From Marinobacter sp. SS5-14b (GTDB taxonomy: Bacteria; Pseudomonadota; Gammaproteobacteria; Pseudomonadales; Oleiphilaceae), in the NCBI RefSeq assembly GCF_030541005.1, contig NZ_JASSVM010000002.1:124001-188000 (forward strand): a DNA stretch of 64,000 nt. The letters run 5' to 3'. A program made the position numbers and the translations under genes. Shown here piece after piece: positions 35,162 through 45,134 of this stretch. The stretch's first letter is position 1. Each line of letters begins with the position of its first letter. Under the pieces are notes generated by a model. The model worked only from the letters and a program-made list of their open reading frames with translations. It was not told where the DNA came from and did no database searches.

Positions 35162-37531
35162 ATGACAACCACACCCGAACACACATCCGATTCACGACTT
35201 GCCCGGTGGATTACCCACCACCCCTGGCTGGCGCTGCTGGTCGCGACCCTGATGCTGTTGGCTGCCGCCAGCGGCGCAGGTGGCTACCAGTATTCCGTGG
35301 ATCACCGTGCCTTTTTCAGCCCCGACAACCCCCAACTGCTGGCCTATGAAGCGCTGCAGGACGATTACTCCCGCACCGATACCATCCTCATGGTGCTGGC
35401 TCCGGCGTCGGGCGAGGTGTTTGACGGGACGTTTCTGGCCCTTGTGGAAGACCTGACAGAAGCCGCCTGGCAGATTCCCTACACCCAGCGTGTGGAGTCT
35501 GTAACCAACTTTCAACACACCCGGGTAGACGGCGACTTCATTGCGACTGCCAATTTGGTGGAAGCTCCTGCCGACCTGTCAGCGGAAGAGCTGGCACAGA
35601 TTCGCGAGATCGCCGTGAGCGAACCGTTCCTGGTGGACTCTCTGGTTAACCCGGAAGCCACGGTAACCGGTATTCGCCTGACCCTGAATCTGCCGGGACA
35701 AGACCCGCTGGCAGAAACCCCTGCGGTTGTTCTGCCAGTACGGGAACTGGCGCAAGAAGTCCGCGACCGCCATCCGGACATCGCGGTGCATCTGGCCGGG
35801 CAGGTGGTGGCCAATCAGGTTTACCCGGAGGAATCCCAGGCAGATCTGGTGCGGGTCTGGCCCTGGTTCGCCCTGACCATGCTGATCCTGCTCGCCTGGC
35901 TGTTCCGTAGCATCAAAGCCATGGCCGTCACCTGGACCGCCTGCCTGGTGGCCGTCTTTGCCGGTGTTGGAGCCATCGGCTTTCTCGCACCGGTCATCAA
36001 CGACGCGGTGATTGTGGCCCCGATCATGATTCTGACTCTGGCCATTGCCGACGGCATTCACCTGGTGGTGGGCTGGAATCAGGGGCTGCTCGCAGGCCAG
36101 AGCAAACGCGACGCCATGACCGCCAGCCTGGCCCGAAACATTGGCCCGATGACCCTCACCACCCTGCTCACTGCACTGGGCTTCCTCACCCTTCACTTCA
36201 ACGACTCACCACCGTTTCGGGTAATGGGCTACATGGTTGCCGCCGGCGTTCTGTTTGCGCTGCTGTTTACCCTGTTATTCACAGCGCCCCTGCTGGTGTT
36301 GCTGCCCGGCAAAGGGCCCCGCCGACTGTCACCACTGGCGACCGCCGACTCCCTGCCGATGAACCGGCTTGCGGATTTGGTGATTCGCAAAAAAATGCCC
36401 CTGCTGTGCCTGTTTCTGGTGGCCGGGGGCATTCTGGCCAGCCTGTCGTTCCGCAACGAAATCAACGACGACATCGTCAAATACTACACCCCGGAAACGC
36501 CATTCCGGGAAAGCATGGAGTTCGTCAACTGCGAACTCACCGGCATCGGCGAAATCAACTTCGCCCTGCCTGCCGGAGGGGCTGATGAAATAGCGGACCC
36601 GGACTACCTGCGCCGCATCGAAGCCTTCAGCGATTGGCTCAAAACCCAGCCCGACGTGGTTCAGGTGAACTCCGTTGTCGACATCATCAAGCGCATCAAT
36701 CAGGTGCTGCACAACAACGATCCTGCCTGGTACCGAATACCGGACAGTCGGGAGGAAGCCGCCCAGTATCTGCTCCAGTACGAACTGTCCCTGGGCTACG
36801 GCATGGATCTGAACTGGCTGATCCGCTACGACCGGGCAGAAACCCGGGTGCGGGTATCTGTAGGCACCTCCAGCGGCCAGCGCATCATTGCCCTGAACGA
36901 GGCGGCCGAGCAGTGGCAGCAAGATAACTGGGAGCCTCAATGGCAGGCGCCGGGCGCGTCCCTGTCACTGATGTTTGCCCACATTGGCGAGCGCTCCATT
37001 GCCGGCATGTTCGGGGGCATGATTGGCGCCCTGGCGATTGCTGCCCTGTTACTGATGATCGGTTTCCTTACCTGGCAGCATGGTCTGGCCAGCTTTATCG
37101 CCAACCTGCTGCCCATTGGCATGGCGTTCGGCGCCTGGTCCCTGTGGAACGGCAATATCGACCTGGGGCTGACCGTGGTCATCGGCATCGCCTTTGCGGT
37201 GGTGGTGGATGACACAGTGCATTTTATCTGCAAATACGAGCGCGCCCGGCACGATGGCTGCTCGCCGGAGCAAGCCATCCGGCAAACCTTTCTAAGGGTC
37301 GGCTTCGCCCTGATCACCACCTCACTGGTATTGGGCCTGGGCTTTGCGTGGCTGGCCAATTCAGCCATCCAGATTACCGTCAACACCGCGATTGTGACCT
37401 GCCTGTCCATCGTGTTCGCCCTGCTCATCGACCTGTTGTTGCTGCCCGTGCTGTTGCTGCTCACCGACCGGCGCTCGCTTACCCATAAGACCCCGTCAAT
37501 GTCACCGACCCCGGAGCCCTCTCACTCATGA
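35162..37531 (+). CDS. RND/MMPL-family exporter
   Basis: A 789-residue inner-membrane protein with the RND layout: helix 1, a large periplasmic loop (residues about 45-230), five helices, a second periplasmic loop (about 420-600) and a final helical bundle. The motif GIAFAVVVDDTVHF, with paired Asp residues in the membrane, fits proton-driven transport. The form is that of the HpnN/MMPL-type lipid exporters rather than the multidrug AcrB type. Its stop overlaps the UbiA-like gene by four bases. It probably extracts the lipid made by the downstream enzymes. Confidence 0.85.
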   Translation: MTTTPEHTSDSRLARWITHHPWLALLVATLMLLAAASGAGGYQYSVDHRAFFSPDNPQLLAYEALQDDYSRTDTILMVLAPASGEVFDGTFLALVEDLTEAAWQIPYTQRVESVTNFQHTRVDGDFIATANLVEAPADLSAEELAQIREIAVSEPFLVDSLVNPEATVTGIRLTLNLPGQDPLAETPAVVLPVRELAQEVRDRHPDIAVHLAGQVVANQVYPEESQADLVRVWPWFALTMLILLAWLFRSIKAMAVTWTACLVAVFAGVGAIGFLAPVINDAVIVAPIMILTLAIADGIHLVVGWNQGLLAGQSKRDAMTASLARNIGPMTLTTLLTALGFLTLHFNDSPPFRVMGYMVAAGVLFALLFTLLFTAPLLVLLPGKGPRRLSPLATADSLPMNRLADLVIRKKMPLLCLFLVAGGILASLSFRNEINDDIVKYYTPETPFRESMEFVNCELTGIGEINFALPAGGADEIADPDYLRRIEAFSDWLKTQPDVVQVNSVVDIIKRINQVLHNNDPAWYRIPDSREEAAQYLLQYELSLGYGMDLNWLIRYDRAETRVRVSVGTSSGQRIIALNEAAEQWQQDNWEPQWQAPGASLSLMFAHIGERSIAGMFGGMIGALAIAALLLMIGFLTWQHGLASFIANLLPIGMAFGAWSLWNGNIDLGLTVVIGIAFAVVVDDTVHFICKYERARHDGCSPEQAIRQTFLRVGFALITTSLVLGLGFAWLANSAIQITVNTAIVTCLSIVFALLIDLLLLPVLLLLTDRRSLTHKTPSMSPTPEPSHS

Positions 37532-38499
37532 GTACACTCACTGGCACACCGGCTGTAACGCCGCAATCCCCGTTGCACCAACGCTTTCTGGCGTGGATGG
37601 GGGAACGTTTCCCGTTCGCCAACGCCTTGTTGTTCTTCATTCTTTACCTGGCCACCGCAGCCATAGCCCGGGCGACTCTGGAGGGACAAATACAGGTCTC
37701 CGCTATGGACCTGGCGGCTTGCCTGGTGACTTGGTCGTTCTTCCTGGTGTTGCGCATTTTCGATGAGCACAAGGATTATGAACTGGACTGCCGGAACCAC
37801 CCCGACCGCATTCTCCAAAGCGGCCTGATCACCTTGAATCATCTGAAAATCGCCGGTGCTCTGGCACTGACGGCTCAGGTGCTCTGGTCACTGTGGCTGG
37901 ACGGCGGCATCGGCCAGACCACCACCGCCTGGCTGATGATGTTTGGCTGGACCTGCCTGATGGGCAAAGAGTTTTTTATCGGCGAATGGCTGACCCGCCA
38001 CCTCACCACCTATGCGATTTCCCACATGCTGGTGATGCCGCTGATCGTCTGGTGGCTGGCCAACCTGGCGGTACCCGGCCTGGCCTACTCACCCACCCTC
38101 GGCATTCTGATGGGGCTGGCATTTGTCAGCGGCTTCTGTTTCGAGATCACCCGTAAAACAAAGGGTCCCGAAGAAGAGCGGGACACCGTGGATTCCTACT
38201 CCCGTGTATTCAGTGTCCGGGGGGCGGCCCTGATCGTGATGGCGCTGGTCACTGGCATGGTTCTGAACCAGGCCTGGCTGATTCTTGACCTGACCGATCG
38301 TTTCCCGATCTGGGCCGCCGTGGCACTGCTGATGTTCTGGCTTATGACCATCACCCAGCTGGCTCGCTTCCGCACAGCGCCCAGTGCCAAAGGCCGTGAA
38401 AAGAATGAGGCGTTCGTGGCCCTGACCATGCTAGCGGGCTACGCCGTACTGATTGCCGTGGTGCTGACCGACAGGGGGCCGGCCCTGAGCCTGCTCTGA
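37528..38499 (+). CDS. UbiA-superfamily prenyltransferase-like protein
   Basis: A 323-residue membrane protein with about nine helices. The first aspartate motif reads FDEHKDYELD followed by HPDRILQSGLI, matching the UbiA Asp-rich motif 1 and its PxRPxxxG follow-up. A second loop reads EITRKTKGPEEERDTVD, a variant of motif 2. UbiA enzymes transfer a prenyl group to an aromatic or, in archaea, to glycerol phosphate ethers. The acceptor here is unknown. It lies between the exporter and the HMG-CoA reductase fusion. Confidence 0.7.
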   Translation: MSTLTGTPAVTPQSPLHQRFLAWMGERFPFANALLFFILYLATAAIARATLEGQIQVSAMDLAACLVTWSFFLVLRIFDEHKDYELDCRNHPDRILQSGLITLNHLKIAGALALTAQVLWSLWLDGGIGQTTTAWLMMFGWTCLMGKEFFIGEWLTRHLTTYAISHMLVMPLIVWWLANLAVPGLAYSPTLGILMGLAFVSGFCFEITRKTKGPEEERDTVDSYSRVFSVRGAALIVMALVTGMVLNQAWLILDLTDRFPIWAAVALLMFWLMTITQLARFRTAPSAKGREKNEAFVALTMLAGYAVLIAVVLTDRGPALSLL

Positions 38500-38548
38500 C
38501 CCGAACACTGACTGACGATCGCTTGCCGTACACCAAGGAAGACACCCG

Positions 38549-41278
38549 ATGCCAAAAACCACACTGATACCGCCACCACGCTTCACCTTCGGCTCCGAAC
38601 ACCAGGTTCAATGCCGGTTTGCCCAGCATCCGGACCTCAGCATCACACCGTGTGATATCTCCAAGGGCCACCTCAGCGTTCGCTTTCCCGAAGGCGCAAC
38701 GCTGCCCGATACGGGCACGCACTTTACCAACGTGCTGCTGACGCTGAATGGCCAGGACTTTCACTTGCCCGAACTGCGGGTGCGGCAGATCCGCGAAACA
38801 CGGGAAGGCCTCAGAGTGGTGCTTTGGAGCCGGGATTGTGAACTCACCTCCCACCGCCTTTGGGAAATCAGCTACGCCCTGCGTACCCAACCACGCAACC
38901 CGTCACCGACCCAGTGGGATGAATTCTCGCTACCCAAAGTGCCAGCGCGCGGCCTGTATACTGAAGAAGCCAGGCTGGAGCGCCTGGATTTCATCAAAGA
39001 ACACGTGGGCGTTGAGCTGCCGGCGGTATCCCGCCACAGCTTTGACCCGCGCAAGCTGGTCAGCAACATTGAAGCCTTGATCGGCTCCGTGGAAGTACCA
39101 GTCGGCCTGGCCGGACCACTTCAGATTCAGGGTGTCCATGCGGACGGCCTTTACTACGCCCCAATGGCCACCTCCGAAGGCGCCCTGGTGGCCTCCGCCA
39201 CGCGAGGTGCAACCGCGCTTTCCCGCTCCGGCGGTGTTAACGCCCGGGTGCTCGGCCAGCGCATGATGCGCGTGCCCCTGTTTGGCTTTGATGATATGAA
39301 CAAAGCCATGTTCTTCTCTGAGTGGGTGCAGGATCACGAACAGGAGCTGTCTGAAGAGATCCGCAAGTATTCCAACTTCGCCCAGCTGGTGGAGCTGCAG
39401 GCCCAGGTCATGGGCCGCAACGTGCACGTCCACTTCATCTACGAAACCGGAGACGCCGCCGGCCAGAACATGACCACCACCTGCACCTGGCAGGCGTGCC
39501 AATGGATTCTCAAACGCATCCGGCATTTCGAAGGCCTGCAGGTTCGCAACTTCCTGATCGAAGCCAACCTGTCCAACGATAAAAAGGTGACCTACCAGAC
39601 CTTCCTGAAAGGTCGGGGGCTGCGGGTTCTGGCCGAAGCCGTGCTGACGGATGAGGTCTGCCGTCGGGTTCTGAAAGTGTCTGCGGCTCAGCTGGTGCAG
39701 GCTTACCAGCACTTTGTGACCGGCTCCCTGGCGGCCGGCATGATCGGCATCAACATCAACGTGGCCAACGTGATTGCGGCCATGTTCACCTCCCTGGGTC
39801 AGGACATTGCCTGTGTGCACGAGTCTTCGCTGGCACAGCTGCACATTGAGCTGAACGCCGAAGGCAACGCCTACTGCACCATGACCCTGCCATCGCTGGT
39901 CATTGGCACCATTGGCGGCGGCACCAACCTGGCCCAGCAGAAAGAATGTTTGAGCCTGATTGGCTGTGCCGGCAGCGGCAACGCCCACAAACTCGGGGAA
40001 ATCATTGCCGCCTATTGCCTGGCCCTGGACCTGTCCACCCTCGCCGCCATTGCCGCCGACCAGTTTGCCCGGGCCCATGAAAAGCTGGGGCGTAATCGCC
40101 CCGTCGACTTCCTCAAGCTGGGTGACTTCACGCCGGACCTGTTTAACCAGGCAATCCGAGAGCTTGGGGTTCACGAACTGGCCGTTCAGGGCGCCATCCA
40201 GTTACCGGATGACATGCTCGGCTCCAGCATCATCACCGAGCTCACCTCCCAGAAAGTCAACAAACTGCTGGGCCACTTCCCCTTCGCACTGGACACCAAT
40301 GCCGGTGAGCGCCGGGTCATGGTCAAGGTGAAGCCGCTGGATGAAGAGGTCATCATCATGCTCAACGGCATGGCGGCGATGTGTGATGCCCGGTTGGCGC
40401 ACGCGTTCAATACCTTCCGTAACCAGATTGGCTTCCGGGGTTGTCACGTTCGTGAACTCAAGGTGATGACCCAGCAAGATCCGCGTTTTGTTCGCCACGC
40501 CCCGGATGTGTTCGGAGTCATCCTCGACCCGCAGCGCGAAGCCTATGTGCTGGTAGAGGAACTGCTGGAAAACCTGGACCTGATGGACAGCGCCGACGAC
40601 ACCTCCTGCTGGACCCGTCAGCACATGACCGCCGCCATTACCGGCATCGCGGCCGTGCACAGCATCTGGTACCGCCGTGAGGATGAGCTGCTGGCCGAAG
40701 ACTGGATGGTGGACTACCCCACCGCCAGCGGCATGGTGGAAAAGCAGCGATTGTGGGAATTGCTCGGCGCCCATGCCCGGGAAGAGTTCCCGGAATGGGT
40801 AGCCGAAGAGCACACCGAAACCTTCCGTGAAATCGTCGCCAACCTGAAGGACTGGTGGCCAGAAATCGAGCGTATGCCTCGCACCCTGATTCACAACGAC
40901 TTCAACCCACGCAACATTGCCTTCCGCGCTGGCCGTGACGGCCCTGTTCTGTGTGCTTACGACTGGGAACTCGCCACCCTTCACCTGCCACAACACGACC
41001 TGGCAGAGCTCATGGGATTTACCCTGGCCAGCGACGTAACCCGGGCCGACGTCGACTTCTATCTGGAACTCCATCGCGCCGAACTGGAGCGACACTCCGG
41101 CCAAACCATCGATCCGGTCGAATGGCGCCGAGGCTACGTGCTGTCACTTCTCGACCTGGTGGTAAACCGAGTGCCCATGTACCTGATGGCGCACACCTTC
41201 CGTCATTACCCGTTTATGGAGCGAACCTTCTACACCTTCCATCGTTTGCTTGAACTTGAAGGGATGCCCACCCGATGA
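38549..41278 (+). CDS. Three-domain fusion: PilZ-like region, class I HMG-CoA reductase, APH-type phosphotransferase
   Basis: A 909-residue protein. Residues about 15-115 look like a PilZ-type beta barrel (CDISKGHLSVRF). Residues about 150-560 form a class I HMG-CoA reductase: VEVPVGLAGPLQI, catalytic Glu210 in MATSEGALVAS, Asp302 in GDAAGQNM, Lys345/346 in NDKK, GTIGGGTNLAQQ at 453-464 and His510. All four catalytic residues are thus retained. Residues about 600-900 form an aminoglycoside/choline-kinase-type domain with HNDFNPRN (782-789) and Asp805 in YDWE. HMG-CoA reductase makes mevalonate, while gammaproteobacteria normally use the MEP route. Its stop overlaps the next gene by four bases. 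Confidence 0.85.
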   Translation: MPKTTLIPPPRFTFGSEHQVQCRFAQHPDLSITPCDISKGHLSVRFPEGATLPDTGTHFTNVLLTLNGQDFHLPELRVRQIRETREGLRVVLWSRDCELTSHRLWEISYALRTQPRNPSPTQWDEFSLPKVPARGLYTEEARLERLDFIKEHVGVELPAVSRHSFDPRKLVSNIEALIGSVEVPVGLAGPLQIQGVHADGLYYAPMATSEGALVASATRGATALSRSGGVNARVLGQRMMRVPLFGFDDMNKAMFFSEWVQDHEQELSEEIRKYSNFAQLVELQAQVMGRNVHVHFIYETGDAAGQNMTTTCTWQACQWILKRIRHFEGLQVRNFLIEANLSNDKKVTYQTFLKGRGLRVLAEAVLTDEVCRRVLKVSAAQLVQAYQHFVTGSLAAGMIGININVANVIAAMFTSLGQDIACVHESSLAQLHIELNAEGNAYCTMTLPSLVIGTIGGGTNLAQQKECLSLIGCAGSGNAHKLGEIIAAYCLALDLSTLAAIAADQFARAHEKLGRNRPVDFLKLGDFTPDLFNQAIRELGVHELAVQGAIQLPDDMLGSSIITELTSQKVNKLLGHFPFALDTNAGERRVMVKVKPLDEEVIIMLNGMAAMCDARLAHAFNTFRNQIGFRGCHVRELKVMTQQDPRFVRHAPDVFGVILDPQREAYVLVEELLENLDLMDSADDTSCWTRQHMTAAITGIAAVHSIWYRREDELLAEDWMVDYPTASGMVEKQRLWELLGAHAREEFPEWVAEEHTETFREIVANLKDWWPEIERMPRTLIHNDFNPRNIAFRAGRDGPVLCAYDWELATLHLPQHDLAELMGFTLASDVTRADVDFYLELHRAELERHSGQTIDPVEWRRGYVLSLLDLVVNRVPMYLMAHTFRHYPFMERTFYTFHRLLELEGMPTR

Positions 41279-44028
41279 GCCAGCCCAGCACCACACCCCG
41301 TTTTTATCGTCAGGATCAGGCGCTTTTCCTGAACCCGGACCTGCTCGGTGGTAAAGCCGCCAACCTGGCCTGGCTCACCCGGGAAGGCCTGCCCGTACCG
41401 CGGTGGTGGGTGGCCACCACCGGTGCCTTTCACGACATCCTGGCATTCAATGACCTGACCGCCTGGGTCGATCAGCAAATTGAGCACATTGGCACCGGGC
41501 AAGACCTCAAACAGCTGGAAAAGATCGCCACCGACATCGGTGACCGGATTCGTGGCGCCCGGCTTCCCGACGACCTCAAAGCAGAAATTGCGGAGGCCCT
41601 GCAAGGCCAGGAGCAGACCTTCTTCGCCGTGCGCTCCTCGGTACTTGGCGAAGACGCACAGGGCGCTTCGTTCGCCGGGCAGATGGACAGTTACCTGTTC
41701 CAGCGCGGGCTGGACGCCATTTATGAGAGCCTTCTGCAGGTCGCCGCCTCAGCTTTCAACGGCCGGGCCTTGCAATACCGTATCAGCAAGGGCATTGCGC
41801 TGAGCGACATACAGGCGGCGGTTATTGTTCAGGAAATGGTGGAAGGCGAAGTGTCTGGTGTCATGTTTACCGCCCATCCGGGCAATGGCAGCCGTCGCCA
41901 CGCCCTGATTTCCGCCGCCTGGGGCACCGGTGAAGGCATTGTCGCCGGCATCTGCAACACCGACGAATTTACCGTGGGCCTGTTCGACAACCAGATTACG
42001 ACCACCCTCGCCGACAAAGACCTGGCCGTGGTATTCGACGGTGACAGCAACCGCGGCACCCGGGAACAACCGGTGCCAGATGGCCAACGCCACATAGCCT
42101 GCCTGTCAGAGGTTCAAGCCATTCAACTGAAAGATCTCGGCCTGCGCATTGCCGAGCTCCGGCGCGAACCCCAGGATATCGAGTGGACCTTGCGGGCTGG
42201 CCAGTTTCATATCCTGCAAACCCGACCGGTCACCCGCCTGCCGGCCCCGAATCCACCGCAAGGCCGGCGCCTGGTGTTCGATAACTCCAACATCCAGGAA
42301 TCCTATTGCGGCGTGACCACACCGCTGACCTTCTCGTTTGCCAACCGGGCCTACGCCAAGGTTTATGAGCAGACCATGCGGGTGCTGGGCATTTCCAGCG
42401 CAGAGATTGAACGCCACCGGGACATGCTCGACAACATGCTGGGATTGGTGAACGGACGGGTCTATTACAACATCAACAACTGGTATCGCGGCTTGCTGAT
42501 GTTGCCCTCTTTCAACAGCAACAAGGCCGACATGGAACGGATGATGGGCCTGACCGACCCGGTCGATCTGGTGACCGACACCCGCGCCAGTACCGGAGAA
42601 AAACTCCGCAAACTGCCGCAGATTCTTCGTGCCCTGTTTCATCTGCTGCGCGGCTTCCGGCGCATGGACACCCTGGTGGCCGATTTCCGTGCCATGTTCG
42701 ACCGCACCTACCGCAGTATTCGCCGTGACCAACTGCACACCCTGACCCCCGGCGAGCTGATTGCGGAAGCACGGCGCCTGGACACTGAACTGCTGGACCG
42801 CTGGACCGCCCCCATTCTCAACGACTTCTACGTGATGATGATGAACGGACGGGTACACAGCACCCTGGTGGCGGCGGGCTTTGAACAACCCTCGGTGCTG
42901 CAGAACAACCTGCTGTCGGGCGAGGAAGGCATCGAAAGCACCGAGCCCACCAAGGTGTTGCTGGAGCTCTGCGCCACCGTGCGTCAACAGCCGAAATTGC
43001 GCCGACTGCTGGAAGCCCCCGCTGCAAGCCAAAGCAATCTGCTGGGGCAGATCCAGGTGCTGGATCCTGACTTTCATCAGCGCTGCCAGGACTACATCGA
43101 ACGCTACGGCGACCGCACCATGGGTGAACTGAAACTGGAGTCTGTGACCCTGCGCCAGGACCCAGCCTTTCTGTTCTCCATCCTGCGCAACTACCTGACC
43201 CGGGACGACCTGACCCCGGAAACCCTGGCCGCCAACGAAGCCCGCTTCCGCGCGGAAGCGGAACAGGAGGCGTTCAGCGCGATCCAGCATAAGTTGGGCC
43301 GGCAGGCACTCCGGCGCTTCCGCAAACATCTGGGCAAACTGCGCGCGGCCATTCGCAACCGGGAGAACATGCGCCTGGCCAGAACCCGTATGTTCGGCCT
43401 GTATCGGGAGCTGTTCCTTGAGCTGGGCAAGCAGCTGGCCTTCCATGATGCCCTGGAGCAGCCCAGGGACATTTTCTGGCTCAGCCTGGAAGAACTCTAT
43501 GCCTGGAACGACGGCCGTGCCGTGCAGGCCCGACTAAAACCGCTCGTGGCCTGCCGTCGGGAAGAGTACGCGGACTATGAAAACGACGAACCGCCCCACC
43601 ACTTCTGGACCTGGGATGTGGTTTACCTGCAAAACCAGTACGCCTACCCCCACGAGGTTGTCAGTCAGGGCGATGGCAACGGTGACCTGCAAGGCACTGG
43701 CTGCTACCCCGGCATCGTTGATGCCAAGGTTCGGCTGATCTTCTCCCCGGAAGACGAACTCAGCCTGGATGGCCAGATACTCTGCACCGTGCGCACTGAC
43801 CCCGGCTGGGCGCCGTTGTTTCCCACCGCCGGCGGCATCATCGTCGAGCGGGGCTCTACCCTGTCGCACTCCGCAGTGGTGGCAAGAGAGCTTGGTATTC
43901 CGGCCATCATTGGCATTCCCGGCCTCACCAGCCTGTTGGCGGATGGCGAACGCGTCCGCATGGATGGCGTCAAAGGCACCGTCGAACGTTTTCAAGAGAC
44001 AGCCGTGGAAGAAAACCATGACCAGTAA
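41275..44028 (+). CDS. PEP synthase / rifampicin-phosphotransferase-like enzyme
   Basis: A 917-residue protein with an N-terminal ATP-grasp domain (LGGKAANLAWL, AVRSSVLGEDAQGASFAGQ, IVQEMV, DIEWTL... ILQTRPVTR), a central helical domain of about 450 residues, and a C-terminal swivelling His domain with the phospho-accepting His in GSTLSHSAVVARELGIPAI. The order ATP domain, large central domain, His domain matches rifampicin phosphotransferase and related dikinases, rather than PEP synthase, which has a TIM barrel at the end. It probably transfers phosphate from ATP to a small hydroxylated substrate. It lies inside a string of overlapping lipid-related genes. Confidence 0.8.
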   Translation: MSQPSTTPRFYRQDQALFLNPDLLGGKAANLAWLTREGLPVPRWWVATTGAFHDILAFNDLTAWVDQQIEHIGTGQDLKQLEKIATDIGDRIRGARLPDDLKAEIAEALQGQEQTFFAVRSSVLGEDAQGASFAGQMDSYLFQRGLDAIYESLLQVAASAFNGRALQYRISKGIALSDIQAAVIVQEMVEGEVSGVMFTAHPGNGSRRHALISAAWGTGEGIVAGICNTDEFTVGLFDNQITTTLADKDLAVVFDGDSNRGTREQPVPDGQRHIACLSEVQAIQLKDLGLRIAELRREPQDIEWTLRAGQFHILQTRPVTRLPAPNPPQGRRLVFDNSNIQESYCGVTTPLTFSFANRAYAKVYEQTMRVLGISSAEIERHRDMLDNMLGLVNGRVYYNINNWYRGLLMLPSFNSNKADMERMMGLTDPVDLVTDTRASTGEKLRKLPQILRALFHLLRGFRRMDTLVADFRAMFDRTYRSIRRDQLHTLTPGELIAEARRLDTELLDRWTAPILNDFYVMMMNGRVHSTLVAAGFEQPSVLQNNLLSGEEGIESTEPTKVLLELCATVRQQPKLRRLLEAPAASQSNLLGQIQVLDPDFHQRCQDYIERYGDRTMGELKLESVTLRQDPAFLFSILRNYLTRDDLTPETLAANEARFRAEAEQEAFSAIQHKLGRQALRRFRKHLGKLRAAIRNRENMRLARTRMFGLYRELFLELGKQLAFHDALEQPRDIFWLSLEELYAWNDGRAVQARLKPLVACRREEYADYENDEPPHHFWTWDVVYLQNQYAYPHEVVSQGDGNGDLQGTGCYPGIVDAKVRLIFSPEDELSLDGQILCTVRTDPGWAPLFPTAGGIIVERGSTLSHSAVVARELGIPAIIGIPGLTSLLADGERVRMDGVKGTVERFQETAVEENHDQ

Positions 44029-45133
44029 CTGCATCAGCCAGACCTTTGACCCGGCGGCGGGCCTGCCCGATGCCTTTTGTGAGCTACCCGGTAAAATCTA
44101 TGCCGCCGACCCGTTCTGGCTTGGAGAAGACGAAGCGGCCTTACGCCAGCAGTTCAGCTCTGCCAACCCCTGGTTTCAAAGCGGCAGCGCCTGGATCGGC
44201 GTGGTTCCGGGCAAGGCACGACTGGCTGGTTTCTTCAGCGATCGTGAGATTGATGGCGAGCCCGCGGCGTTTTTCGGTTTCTGGGAGGGGTTCGATGATC
44301 CGTCGGTTCACAACGACCTGTTCCGGGAACTGTCAGACTGGGCTGCGGCTAAAGGCGCCAAGCGCCTGTATGGCCCCATCAACTTCACCACCTTCAATGC
44401 CTATCGACTTCGCCTCGACAGCTTTGACACCAGCTGCTTTCCCGGCGAACCGTGGAATCCGGCGTATTACCCGGCGCTGATGGACAAGCTCGGCTTCGAC
44501 TGCCGATACCGCTACCTCTCTACCTTCAACCAGACACCGGGCATCATCAACTCAGTGGCCGATGACTACCTGAAGGTAAAGCCCAAACTGGAACAGGTCG
44601 TCCGAATGGAGGCCATGACCCCAGAGTTCTGGCTGGACCATCTGGATGAGATCTACGGCTTTGTGGACCAGGTGTTTGGTGCCAACTTTGCCTATACGGC
44701 CATTTCCCGCGAGGCCTTCGGCGCGGCCTGTGGTGAGGCTTTTGCGAGGCGCTTCTGCCCCGCCAGCTCGGTTCTGGCCCGCAGTCAGGACGGCCGCATC
44801 GCCGGGTTCTTTCTGGTGTTTCCAGACTATGGCCCACTCTTGAGCCAGGCCAACCCCAACGCCGTCGCCAGCAAAGACCTTGGCTACCAAAGCCACTTCC
44901 CGGCACTGCCACAACCTCGCCGGGGCCTGGCCAAAACCGCCGGCGTGCACCCGGACTTCCGCTCACTGGGCCTGTTCACCGCCATGAGCTGTGAACTGAG
45001 CCTGCGCGCCGAGGGCCTTTACGACGAGCTGGGCGCCGCACTGGTACGGGAAGACAACAACTCCAGACAGTTCGCCCTGCGCCATGGTACCGCGGCCCAG
45101 CGCTCCTACGGACTTTTCCAAAAGGCCATCTGA
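44018..45133 (+). CDS. YghO-like N-acyltransferase (GNAT superfamily)
   Basis: A 371-residue protein. Features are YAADPFWLGEDEAALRQQF, ARLAGFFSDREIDG, FFGFWEGFDDPSVHNDLF, KRLYGPINFTTFN and a late YGLF. These segments follow the YghO-type long GNAT proteins of unknown substrate. ATG 44018 overlaps the PEP-synthase-like gene by 11 bases; the longer open frame back to 43769 is coding sequence of that gene. In the operon it may acylate an amine-bearing intermediate. Confidence 0.7.
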   Translation: MTSNCISQTFDPAAGLPDAFCELPGKIYAADPFWLGEDEAALRQQFSSANPWFQSGSAWIGVVPGKARLAGFFSDREIDGEPAAFFGFWEGFDDPSVHNDLFRELSDWAAAKGAKRLYGPINFTTFNAYRLRLDSFDTSCFPGEPWNPAYYPALMDKLGFDCRYRYLSTFNQTPGIINSVADDYLKVKPKLEQVVRMEAMTPEFWLDHLDEIYGFVDQVFGANFAYTAISREAFGAACGEAFARRFCPASSVLARSQDGRIAGFFLVFPDYGPLLSQANPNAVASKDLGYQSHFPALPQPRRGLAKTAGVHPDFRSLGLFTAMSCELSLRAEGLYDELGAALVREDNNSRQFALRHGTAAQRSYGLFQKAI

Positions 45134-45134
45134 C

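Noticed and set aside
42106..43446. 446-aa minus-strand open frame opposite the PEP-synthase-like gene
   Set aside because: It is a shadow frame of a GC-rich gene: the opposite strand has catalytic motifs, while this one is rich in Gln/His/Val with no recognisable domain. The same applies to 38930-40174 and 19897-21327.
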